This document shows positions 1-5,901 of a stretch of 6,587 bases of DNA, one piece after another (the stretch's first letter is position 1; each line of letters opens with the position of its first letter). A program made the position numbers and the translations under genes. Where the stretch lies: the NCBI GenBank assembly GCA_946537565.1, contig CAMNFW010000118.1, positions 1-6,587 on the forward strand, written 5' to 3'. This DNA is from an uncultured Ruminococcus sp. Its GTDB lineage: Bacteria > Bacillota > Clostridia > Oscillospirales > Ruminococcaceae. Below the pieces are notes generated by a model that was not told where the DNA came from, ran no database searches, and saw only the letters and a list, made by a program, of their open reading frames with translations.

Positions 1-422
1 AGATCCGTGAGGTCATCGGTCAGGGCGGTAAGGTTATCCAGAAGATCTCCGCTGATTGTGATGTTAAGATCGACATCAGCGAGGACGGCAGCGTTTTCAT
101 CAGCGGTATCAACGGTGAAAATGCTAAGAAGGCTCTTCAGATCGTTGAAACTATCGCTTTCGGACCTGAGGTTGGCGCTCTTTATCGTGGTAAGGTTGTC
201 AGACTTATGGACTTCGGCGCATTTGTCGAGATCGTTCCAGGTGTGGACGGACTCGTTCATATCTCTAAGCTGGATAAGCAGAGAGTTGAAAAGGTTGAGG
301 ACGTTGTTTCTATCGGCGATGAGATCATCGTTAAGGTTACTGAGATCGACCGTCAGGGCAGAATCAATCTCTCACGCAAAGATGCTCTCGCTGAAATCGA
401 AGCTAAAAAGAAAAACAGCTGA
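1..422 (+). CDS. pnp: Polyribonucleotide nucleotidyltransferase (PNPase), C-terminal part
   Basis: This is the 3' end of pnp; the first complete codon is at position 3 and 139 codons are visible. PNPase is a trimeric cytoplasmic enzyme that degrades RNA 3' to 5' by phosphorolysis. Only the RNA-binding tail is here, and the catalytic RNase PH-like domains lie upstream of the window. Local residues 1-55 are a KH domain with the GxxG loop seen as [11 protein letters not shown]. Residues 58-130 are an S1 domain with the typical [15 protein letters not shown] strand and the GLVHIS motif. The protein ends soon after the S1 domain in a short lysine-rich tail (EAKKKNS), as usual for Firmicute PNPases without a long acidic extension. 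The stop is unusual in being three tandem in-frame stops, TGA TAA TAG (420-428). Codon use is cleaner than in the downstream genes, as expected for a highly expressed housekeeping gene. Identification is firm. Confidence 0.96.
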   Translation, partial: IREVIGQGGKVIQKISADCDVKIDISEDGSVFISGINGENAKKALQIVETIAFGPEVGALYRGKVVRLMDFGAFVEIVPGVDGLVHISKLDKQRVEKVEDVVSIGDEIIVKVTEIDRQGRINLSRKDALAEIEAKKKNS

Positions 423-471
423 TAATAGTTTTATCCCCTGTCTTAAAATGGCAGCTCTGATATAGAAGTTT

Positions 472-520
472 AGTCATAGTATCTCTGATTCAAGATCAGT
501 GTACTATGACTTTTCTATTT
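472..520 (+). terminator. Intrinsic terminator after pnp
   Basis: The arms GTCATAGTA (473-481) and TACTATGAC (502-510) are perfect complements, extended by an A-T pair at 472/511. An inner stem CTGAT (485-489) / ATCAG (495-499) with a five-base loop stacks on top. The tail TTTTCTATTT (511-520) is U-rich in RNA. The position 50 bases after the pnp stop fits termination of the pnp transcript. The right arm also carries the complement of a 12-mer seen in the downstream operator. Confidence 0.85.
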
Positions 521-595
521 ATAACGCTTATATGCTGAAATATGATTGTTGCTGCAAAAATATCGGTAAGTTGATTCAAAATTCAATATCGACCC

Positions 596-632
596 AAGCT
601 GTGTGAGTGAACTGCCGCTCCGCAGCTTTTTT
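596..632 (+). terminator. Second terminator-like hairpin, orphan
   Basis: AAGCTG (596-601) pairs with CAGCTT (623-628). An upper stem GAGTG (605-609) / CGCTC (616-620), with one G-U pair and a six-base loop, lies inside. The run of six T residues at 627-632 completes an intrinsic terminator shape. It stands 76 bases beyond the end of the pnp terminator with no gene between, so it may be a backup terminator or the end of an unannotated small RNA. Confidence 0.65.
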
Positions 633-733
633 CATTTCCCCCATAAACGACCTATGCCTCCTGACTTAAGCTCCAACAAAATAGCTCAGAACACAGTATC
701 TCAAAAAAATATAAAAAAATTTCAAGAAAGGGG

Positions 734-762
734 TTGACAAATTGAAATTAAAGTGATAATAT
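734..762 (+). promoter_or_regulatory. Sigma-A-type promoter of the GntR-ABC operon
   Basis: The -35 box TTGACA (734-739) is a perfect consensus match. The -10 region is either TAATAT (757-762, 17-base spacer, preceded by TG at 754-755 as in extended -10 promoters) or GATAAT (755-760, 15-base spacer). A-tracts lie just upstream. Transcription would start around 768-770, inside the inverted repeats, so a bound repressor there should block initiation. Confidence 0.75.
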
Positions 763-765
763 ATA

Positions 766-799
766 AGTGTAATAACTGTATTACTAATCATAGTACACT
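766..799 (+). promoter_or_regulatory. Probable operator for the YtrA-like repressor
   Basis: Several nested inverted repeats cover the expected transcription start. ACTGTA (775-780) and TACACT (794-799) are separated by exactly 13 bases. This is one base from the AGTGTA-N13-TACACT operator that I recall for B. subtilis YtrA. A perfect AGTGTA also occurs at 766-771, but 22 bases from TACACT. A third symmetry, GTAATA-N4-TATTAC, spans 769-784. The site sits directly upstream of the gene for a YtrA-subfamily protein, which fits autoregulation. The exact protected bases cannot be decided by eye. Confidence 0.6.
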
Positions 800-830
800 C
801 ATTACAGCTTTAATCGAAAGGAGTTGCTTT

Positions 831-1202
831 ATGTTTTCTATTGACCTTACCAGCAGAGTTCCGATCTATGAGCAGATCTATGACAAGATCATTGACCTGA
901 TCCTCAATGAAACGCTGAACGAAAACGACCAGCTCCCCAGTGTGAGAAGTCTCGCTAAATCCACCGGTGTCAATCCAAATACGGTGGCGAAAGCTTATCA
1001 GGAGCTTGAACGAAACGGCATTATCTATTCCGTCCCAGGAAGAGGCAGCTTTATCGCAAAGCCTGACAGTACAATTTTCAGAAACACTATTCTGTCAGAG
1101 TTCGATAATACCGTTCATGAGGCTTTTGAGAGAAATATTACTCCGGTGGAGCTTAAGAAGCGAATTGATGATATCTATACCAGAAAGGAGACCTTAAAAT
1201 GA
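831..1202 (+). CDS. YtrA-subfamily GntR transcriptional regulator
   Basis: This encodes a 123-residue cytoplasmic DNA-binding protein that probably represses its own operon. The winged helix-turn-helix spans about residues 10-76: the VPIYEQI start, LPSVRSLAKSTGVNPNTV over the HTH (35-52), and the wing GRGSFI (70-75). The C-terminal part, about 47 residues, is short and mostly helical. It lacks the large ligand-binding domain of FadR, HutC or MocR types, which is the hallmark of the YtrA subfamily (usually about 120-130 residues). I chose the ATG at 831 because AAAGGAG (817-823) lies seven bases upstream. An in-frame ATG at 753 would add 26 residues without family character and would lie inside the promoter. 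The stop overlaps the ABC ATPase start as ATGA, so the two are translationally coupled. In B. subtilis, YtrA responds to cell-wall antibiotics; an inducer here is unknown. Confidence 0.92.
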   Translation: MFSIDLTSRVPIYEQIYDKIIDLILNETLNENDQLPSVRSLAKSTGVNPNTVAKAYQELERNGIIYSVPGRGSFIAKPDSTIFRNTILSEFDNTVHEAFERNITPVELKKRIDDIYTRKETLK

Positions 1203-2128
1203 TCGAGCTGAAAAACACAGTAAAAAAATTCGATAATTATTCAGCACTTGACGGTGTTGATATTAAGATCGAAACCGGTACAGCTTTTGGACTTTTAGGT
1301 TCTAACGGAGCAGGTAAATCTACCATTCTCAGGCTTTTGTCTGGAATTTATTCACCAGACGGCGGAGAGGTTCTGATCGACGGACAGCCTGCTTTCGACA
1401 ACACTGCCAACAAACAAAGAGTTTTCTTTATTAACGATGAAACAGTACAGTTCGGAAGCTATACCCTCAAACGTCTTAAGGATTATTACAAGGGTTATTA
1501 TCCGAATTTTTCAGAGAAGGATTTCGAGAGCCTGAGAAAAAAAGTCAATCTTCCCCTCGATAAAAAAATTACCACTTTTTCAAAAGGTATGAAGCGTCAG
1601 GCAATTGTAATAATAGGTCTCGCCTGCCATACAGATTACCTTCTTCTTGATGAAGCGTTTGACGGACTTGACCCCACTATGCGTATCATTGTAAAGAAAA
1701 TGATTGTAGATGCTATGTTGGACCGTAATCTGACTACTGTTATCTCCTCTCATAATCTCAAGGAGATAAATGAGATCTGTGATACCGCAGCTCTCATTCA
1801 TGAGGGAAAAGTTGTTTTCTCACGGGATATCGACAGCGTAAAAAGCAATATCCACAAGGTTCAGGTCGTATTCCCTAAAAACGAGGACGGCTCATCCAGT
1901 GAACATTCAAAAGAAGATCTCGAAAAGGCAGGTTTGGATATCCTCCATTTCGAGCGTTCACAAAGCATTTACTATATAATTTCAAAGGGCGATGAGGAAA
2001 CTATCCGTACTGCTTTTGCCCCAATGAGACCGATGCTTCTGGAGATTATCCCTCTTACTCTTGAAGAGATTTTTATTTATGAACTGGAGGTGCTTGGCTA
2101 TGACAGCAGCAACATCAACGAAGAATAA
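1199..2128 (+). CDS. ABC transporter ATP-binding protein (YtrB/BcrA-like)
   Basis: This 309-residue cytoplasmic ATPase should power the permease encoded next. It shows Walker A GSNGAGKST (34-42), a signature region written FSKGMKRQ (127-134) instead of LSGGQ, Walker B YLLLDE (147-152), the D-loop GLDP (156-159) and the switch histidine H185. The segment where the Q-loop glutamine is expected reads FINDE (77-81), so the usual glutamine appears to be replaced. The signature change is common in YtrB/BcrA-type exporters. Residues from about 215 form a C-terminal accessory domain ending in LEEIFIYELE, a motif common in this class. AAGGAG at 1185-1190 lies eight bases before the ATG. The start overlaps the regulator stop by four bases, and the end overlaps the permease by 29 bases. 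Related systems export or relieve envelope-active antibiotics; the substrate here is not shown by the sequence. Confidence 0.93.
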   Translation: MIELKNTVKKFDNYSALDGVDIKIETGTAFGLLGSNGAGKSTILRLLSGIYSPDGGEVLIDGQPAFDNTANKQRVFFINDETVQFGSYTLKRLKDYYKGYYPNFSEKDFESLRKKVNLPLDKKITTFSKGMKRQAIVIIGLACHTDYLLLDEAFDGLDPTMRIIVKKMIVDAMLDRNLTTVISSHNLKEINEICDTAALIHEGKVVFSRDIDSVKSNIHKVQVVFPKNEDGSSSEHSKEDLEKAGLDILHFERSQSIYYIISKGDEETIRTAFAPMRPMLLEIIPLTLEEIFIYELEVLGYDSSNINEE

Positions 2129-4262
2129 GAGCTTTTTTGGTACAAGATTTTTCGGAAGCATATTGGAAAGCAAAAAGCTCCTCATAGTACACTGTATACT
2201 ATCACTGCTTGGTCTTCCGGTTATGGCGATTCTTGTACTTGTTTCACAGTATGAGCTTAAGCATAATAATATAAATATTGACTATGATTCATTCTTTGCT
2301 ATATCCTTTGTCGCACTTATCATTAGTCTTGGAATGGGATTCCTGATAGCGCTTTTCCATTTCAATTATCTCTACAAAAAAACACTGACGGATATGAACT
2401 ATTCACTTCCGCTGAATACAAAAGAGCGCTTCTTTGCAGATTATTTATCAGGTCTTGCTGCTTATATGATCCCTGTTATGTGTTCCGCTCTTATCGCTCT
2501 GATAATTCTGATTTGCGGAAATGCAGCTGACCATTTACTGGAAAATACGATTATATGGGTTTTGATAAAAGCCGGTGTTATCGTTCTTCTCGCAATGGTG
2601 ATGTTTTATACCCTGTCAGTAATTGGCATATGCTTTGCCGGAAGCACTTTCGAGGCAATATTCAGTATCTTTGCGGTAAATCTCCTGATACCTGGAGTTG
2701 TCGCTTGTTTCTGGATAATGATCTGCTCTGAAAATGCCTTTGGTATTGACGAAGAAAGCATTATCTACAGCACTGTTTTCAATGGCACAAGTCCGGCTGG
2801 AGCTGTAGCATTTTTCGGACTCTTTATGGAAAGATCTTTCAGATTTCAATACGATATCGTATGGGATTCAGTATATATTGATCACAGCTATATCCGCTGG
2901 CTTATTACTGCGATCATCATTATTGCTGTATATATCTTCGCTGCATTTATGCTCTATAAGCACAGAAAAGCAGAGGATGTATCTAAACCCTATGTCTACA
3001 AAAGCTTCTATTATATTATGATGACCTGTGCAGTTTTCTGCGTACTTTCATTATTTGTAAAAGACGATCTGTTTGCAGGCATTATAATCTGTGCAATATG
3101 CTGGTTCATCATGGACGTTATCACAAGAAGAGGCTTCAAACAGCTGTGGAAAGGTGCATTAGGTTTTGCAGCTGCTGTAGCTTTCGTTATTGTTACAAGC
3201 GGAATATGTGAATCTACAGAAGGCTTCGGAATTGCCAAGCGTGTACCCAATCCAACGGTTGTCGAAGGTGTAGAGCTGAATATGCCAATGAATTATTCTG
3301 CACAAGTTTATTTCAGGGACAGAGATGTGATAAATGCCGCTATCAAGCTCAATAAGGATATCGTTGACAGAGCTTATGATGACGATCTTATGAGTAAATA
3401 TGAAATACTGAATAGTAATAACAGTGAAAATTACTTCTATGATCATATGAACATTAACATCACCTATTACAAGACCAGCGGTTCTGCATCTATAAGAGAT
3501 TACATGACTACTACTGATATTGCCGGTGAGCTTATGGAAGCGATATTCCTTTCTGATGAATATGCAGAATCTTTGAGTAAACAGCTGGAATTGATGATAT
3601 ATAATTCCAATTCAAATGGCACATATTATTCAAGTCTTTCAGATGCAAGAAAAATATCTAAGAACTGCAATGTTTATTTATATGATATGACACAGCACAG
3701 CACTACCATCAGAATGCAGCCTTCTGAGGTTCAGGAGCTTTGCAGGTCTATGATGAATGATATGAAGAACATGACTGCTGAAAAACTTGAAAACAGTAAG
3801 ATAGTTGTTAAGTTTATGGGCGATATTCCGATTCTTGACTGCTATCAGGAAACATTATCCTACCTCGCAGAAAAAGGTTTCAACCGTGAAAAGTTTGAAG
3901 ATGAGTTCTACGCTGATAACACTATTTCTATTTTCTCACCGCCTGTATATTATTCAAGAGTTCAGCAGTTCTACAACCAGGACTTTGAACGTAACAGTAT
4001 CCAGAAAATAAACAATATCTCCTATGTATCTACATTCTATGCTATGTATGATATTTATGACTACGGCTATGCTAATACAACCGGCAGCAAAACTGTCAGA
4101 ATTAACAGCGCTGCTCTCCAGCTGATGAAAAACGCTTCTGTTGTTCTGAAAAATGAAAAGCCTCTGGCTGTTATCCTGGATAACGAAGGCAGTGTATTCT
4201 TGATAAAGGATACTCCCGAAAACCAGGCTTTGCTGAAAGAAGCTACACAAAATAAAGAATAA
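2100..4262 (+). CDS. Large ABC-2-type permease with C-terminal soluble domain
   Basis: This encodes a 720-residue integral membrane partner of the preceding ATPase. I count about nine hydrophobic segments, near residues 27-48, 65-91, 119-140, 150-180, 184-209, 265-286, 303-320, 324-341 and 349-369. The loop SLPLNTKERFFADY (102-115) after the second segment resembles the LP-x-x-(R/K)-E loop of ABC-2-like permeases. Residues 370-720 are a hydrophilic, Tyr/Asn/Ser-rich domain of about 350 residues. With nine segments and an inside N-terminus it would face outside the cell; the count is by eye and could be off by one. I do not recognise a named fold in it. ATG 2100 was chosen because GGAGG (2086-2090) precedes it by nine bases; an in-frame TTG at 2061 is less likely. 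The gene overlaps the ATPase by 29 bases. Typical ABC-2 permeases are shorter, so one fused protein may replace separate subunits. Confidence 0.85.
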   Translation: MTAATSTKNKSFFGTRFFGSILESKKLLIVHCILSLLGLPVMAILVLVSQYELKHNNINIDYDSFFAISFVALIISLGMGFLIALFHFNYLYKKTLTDMNYSLPLNTKERFFADYLSGLAAYMIPVMCSALIALIILICGNAADHLLENTIIWVLIKAGVIVLLAMVMFYTLSVIGICFAGSTFEAIFSIFAVNLLIPGVVACFWIMICSENAFGIDEESIIYSTVFNGTSPAGAVAFFGLFMERSFRFQYDIVWDSVYIDHSYIRWLITAIIIIAVYIFAAFMLYKHRKAEDVSKPYVYKSFYYIMMTCAVFCVLSLFVKDDLFAGIIICAICWFIMDVITRRGFKQLWKGALGFAAAVAFVIVTSGICESTEGFGIAKRVPNPTVVEGVELNMPMNYSAQVYFRDRDVINAAIKLNKDIVDRAYDDDLMSKYEILNSNNSENYFYDHMNINITYYKTSGSASIRDYMTTTDIAGELMEAIFLSDEYAESLSKQLELMIYNSNSNGTYYSSLSDARKISKNCNVYLYDMTQHSTTIRMQPSEVQELCRSMMNDMKNMTAEKLENSKIVVKFMGDIPILDCYQETLSYLAEKGFNREKFEDEFYADNTISIFSPPVYYSRVQQFYNQDFERNSIQKINNISYVSTFYAMYDIYDYGYANTTGSKTVRINSAALQLMKNASVVLKNEKPLAVILDNEGSVFLIKDTPENQALLKEATQNKE
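2184..2202. repeat. Inverted repeat inside the permease gene, sharing the operator 12-mer
   Basis: ATAGTA (2184-2189) and TACTAT (2197-2202) form a perfect inverted repeat around seven bases. The left side lies within TCATAGTACACT (2182-2193), identical to 788-799 in the operator. It falls about 85 bases into the permease coding sequence. It could be an accessory repressor site or chance. Confidence 0.4.
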
Positions 4263-4271
4263 AAGAAAGTG

Positions 4272-4303
4272 AAAAGGACGTTTGTTAAAAGCGTCCTTTT
4301 TTT
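4272..4303 (+). terminator. Intrinsic terminator of the GntR-ABC operon
   Basis: AAAAGGACG (4272-4280) and CGTCCTTTT (4292-4300) form a nine-pair stem around an 11-base loop, running into seven T residues (4297-4303). It begins nine bases after the permease stop. The A-run on the left arm means it could also work on the opposite strand. Confidence 0.92.
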
Positions 4304-4468
4304 GTGCTGCAAAACTGACCTTTACTTCTTCGGCTCAGATTTCGTACAAATTCAAGGGCAAATATTTGACCAAGCAATGAACTTTGTATATACTCTTCAA
4401 CACTTAGCCTTGATATCTGTCGCTATTTTATATGAAATTTTATGCCGCTTATTTTTTTCGCAAATATC
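4304..4468. other. Gene-free A/T-rich region before the methyltransferase operon
   Basis: The full gap between the permease stop and the methyltransferase start is 333 bases. After the terminator, this part holds no coding frame with a ribosome binding site or recognisable protein on either strand. A short minus-strand open stretch (roughly 4285-4430) has no good start. The right-hand end leads into the promoter and leader described separately. Confidence 0.6.
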
Positions 4469-4497
4469 TTGAAATCCACCGTGATGTGTGTTATAAT
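4469..4497 (+). promoter_or_regulatory. Promoter of the methyltransferase operon (extended -10)
   Basis: TTGAAA (4469-4474) and a perfect TATAAT (4492-4497) are separated by 17 bases, and TG at 4489-4490 gives an extended -10. This is the best promoter in the window. The start of transcription is expected near 4503-4505, leaving a leader of about 90 bases. Confidence 0.85.
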
Positions 4498-4500
4498 AAT

Positions 4501-4558
4501 ATCAGAAGTTTGCTATAGCTAACGCTCTTGTTCTGATAAACTTATTATAGTTTATTAG
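4501..4558 (+). repeat. Two overlapping inverted repeats in the leader
   Basis: ATCAGAA (4501-4507) pairs with TTCTGAT (4531-4537). CTGATAAACT (4533-4542) pairs with AGTTTATTAG (4549-4558) over ten positions with one G-U pair and a six-base loop. The two pairings share 4533-4537, so they exclude each other. The site lies at and just after the predicted transcription start. It could be an operator or an alternative leader structure, and no known riboswitch is recognised. Confidence 0.45.
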
Positions 4559-4595
4559 TTCCTGTTTTATTAATTATTTTTTAGGAGGTCATATT

Positions 4596-5375
4596 GTGAA
4601 ACTGAAATTCGGTGATATTCAAGAAACTGCCCTTATTCCCCTGGCTATCAAAGCAAGTGAATCTTCTCGCCCTAACCCAAGAATAAAGGATCTGAAAGCA
4701 AAGGAGATTATTGATACCCTCGGTGTCGATGTCAGCAAGTATGACCCGTTCCTGTCCCATGAAGGCGTTGTTGCCCGTACAATAATGTTTCGGAATGCCC
4801 TTATCAAATTGCTTAAACATTATCCTGACGCTCTTTGCATCAACCTCGGCTGCGGCTTTGATGACAAATTCTCACAGGTCGATAATGGCAAACTGCTATG
4901 GTTCGATGTTGATCTGCCCGATCAGATCGCTGTCCGGCGCAAGGTTTATCAGGACAGAGATCGCTGCACTATGCTCGAAGGAAGCGCTCTCGAATCTGAT
5001 TGGACTAATGCTCTTCCTAATGCGGATATCCATATCGTCATCATGGAGGGCGTTCTCGAATATTTCTCAAAAGAACAAGTCAAAACCTGCCTAAATATGC
5101 TCTGCAACAGCTTTAAACATGGATTCCTGCTCGCTGAACTCCACTCGCCGTTTCTTGAAAAACACAGCAAACATCACGATGCTGTAAAACATACTAACGC
5201 TACATTCGGTTGGGGTACAAAGTCCGGTTCGGAATACATTCCGCTGGAACCCCGTTTGCGCCTTGTCTCAGAAACCAGCTACAACGAGGAAATGAAAAAA
5301 TATTCCCTCCGTGGTAAGCTGTTTGCAATCATCGGAAAAAATATGAACAACCGCCTTGCGATTTTTAAATGGTGA
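4596..5375 (+). CDS. SAM-dependent methyltransferase, leucine carboxyl methyltransferase-like (COG3315 type)
   Basis: This encodes a 259-residue soluble class I methyltransferase that should move a methyl group from S-adenosylmethionine to an unknown acceptor. The SAM-binding motif I is INLGCGFDDK (82-91), followed by the acidic strand end WFDVDLP (102-108) and MEGVLEYF (150-157), which matches the post-motif strand typical of this family. The N-terminal SRPNPRIKDLKAKEI (24-38) is also characteristic of the leucine carboxyl methyltransferase (PPM1-like) fold. In bacteria such proteins are often annotated as O-methyltransferases of polyketide-type metabolism, but there is no polyketide gene here, so the substrate is open. 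The start is GTG at 4596, with AGGAGG (4583-4588) seven bases upstream and no suitable ATG nearby. It is the first gene of an operon with its own strong promoter. The stop lies 14 bases before the likely start of the membrane protein. Confidence 0.88.
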   Translation: MKLKFGDIQETALIPLAIKASESSRPNPRIKDLKAKEIIDTLGVDVSKYDPFLSHEGVVARTIMFRNALIKLLKHYPDALCINLGCGFDDKFSQVDNGKLLWFDVDLPDQIAVRRKVYQDRDRCTMLEGSALESDWTNALPNADIHIVIMEGVLEYFSKEQVKTCLNMLCNSFKHGFLLAELHSPFLEKHSKHHDAVKHTNATFGWGTKSGSEYIPLEPRLRLVSETSYNEEMKKYSLRGKLFAIIGKNMNNRLAIFKW

Positions 5376-5389
5376 GATCCGAGGTTATA

Positions 5390-5815
5390 ATGCTGATATT
5401 GCAGCTCGTTTTATACTGCCTGCTGTTTACCGCTATGGTAAGATTTTCCGTCAGGGGCGGTGCGGTCAATGGTCTGTTTTTTTACCCGAAACCAGTTCAG
5501 GAACGTGCTTTTGCTATCGGTCTGATCAGCAGGGATACTGTTAAACTTAAACGTAAACGATTTATGACAGCTTTTTATATCGTCATGCTTATCGCTCTTT
5601 TGCTGATAATCGTCCTCTGGAATAAGATCAGTTCCTTTAAATCTGCCTATTTTCAGGCTCTTCTATTCCTTGAAGTCATGAATTTATTTGACGGCATCGT
5701 TATCGACAAGCTGTGGGTAGGTCACAGTAAATTCTGGGTATTGAACGGTACAGAGGATATCCCTTTCGTCCAGACATGGGAGCAGGTATTGAAAAACGTT
5801 CATTGCTCGCTGTGA
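5390..5815 (+). CDS. Small multi-pass membrane protein, 3' end frameshifted
   Basis: I do not recognise a named function. As read, the frame gives 141 residues from ATG 5390 and ends in NVHCSL. Hydrophobic segments lie near residues 1-18, 59-78 and 84-102. A polar middle carries YPKPVQERAFAIGL (32-45), and a conserved-looking segment WVGHSKFWVLNGTEDIPF (109-126) follows the third segment. A -1 shift at the A-run 5792-5796 continues the protein as VLKKRSLLAVIWFAG and on to a TAA at 5875-5877, adding a fourth membrane segment and giving about 162 residues. The gene therefore looks broken by loss of one A, mis-sequenced, or read by slippage. ATG 5390 is preferred because GAGG (5381-5384) lies five bases upstream; the in-frame ATG at 5369 overlaps the methyltransferase and has no ribosome binding site. 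It probably acts with the methyltransferase upstream, which is inference from context only. Confidence 0.7.
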   Translation: MLILQLVLYCLLFTAMVRFSVRGGAVNGLFFYPKPVQERAFAIGLISRDTVKLKRKRFMTAFYIVMLIALLLIIVLWNKISSFKSAYFQALLFLEVMNLFDGIVIDKLWVGHSKFWVLNGTEDIPFVQTWEQVLKNVHCSL

Positions 5816-5877
5816 TATGGTTTGCAGGAGCAGCTCTTGTCGCTGGAATCGTCGTTCTTATTGCAAATTTGAAATAA
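5794..5877 (+). pseudogene. Out-of-frame C-terminal membrane segment of the 4-TM protein
   Basis: Read in the -1 frame from 5794, this stretch encodes KKR followed by a hydrophobic run (SLLAVIWFAGAALVAGIVVL) and a short tail ending in NLK, then TAA at 5875-5877. Positively charged residues before the membrane segment and a stop 24 bases before the next start are what an intact gene end would look like. It is the displaced end of the gene at 5390, not a separate gene. Confidence 0.75.
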
Positions 5878-5901
5878 TTTATTTTGAAAGGTGCTTATGT
5901 T

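Larger units (their letters stand above)
423..733. other. Gene-free region between pnp and the GntR operon
   Basis: No convincing coding frame lies here on either strand. The stretch holds the pnp terminator (472-520), a second terminator-like hairpin (596-632), and then A/T-rich DNA with A-tracts (about 703-730) just upstream of the -35 box, which could act as an UP-like element. The interval 521-595 between the two hairpins has short direct repeats of AATATCG (559-565 and 585-591) but nothing I can name. Confidence 0.7.

Noticed and set aside
7..465. 152-codon open frame overlapping pnp in another frame
   Set aside because: It is a shadow of the pnp frame, which has clear KH and S1 domains; the product is Ser/Leu/Arg-rich with no family character.
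753..830. An upstream in-frame ATG that would lengthen the GntR regulator by 26 residues
   Set aside because: It lies inside the -10 and operator region, has no ribosome binding site, and the extra residues do not fit the family; ATG 831 has AAAGGAG at good spacing.
423..830. Riboswitch or T-box in the long gap before the GntR operon
   Set aside because: The predicted transcription start is only about 60 bases before the GntR gene, leaving no room for such a leader; no T-box or riboswitch core sequence is seen.
2061..2099. TTG start for the permease
   Set aside because: There is no convincing ribosome binding site before it, and the ATG at 2100 is preceded by GGAGG at nine bases.
4285..4430. 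Short minus-strand open stretch (reads like ...SVEEYIQSSLLGQIF...)
   Set aside because: No start codon with a ribosome binding site, and an upstream stop limits it to about 45 codons; at most a remnant, not supportable.
4269..4472. A 67-codon open frame on the + strand after the permease
   Set aside because: It runs through the terminator hairpin, has no ribosome binding site of its own in a plausible place, and shows no family features.
5369..5389. Start of the membrane protein at ATG 5369
   Set aside because: It overlaps the methyltransferase end and has no ribosome binding site; ATG 5390 follows GAGG and begins directly with the hydrophobic segment.
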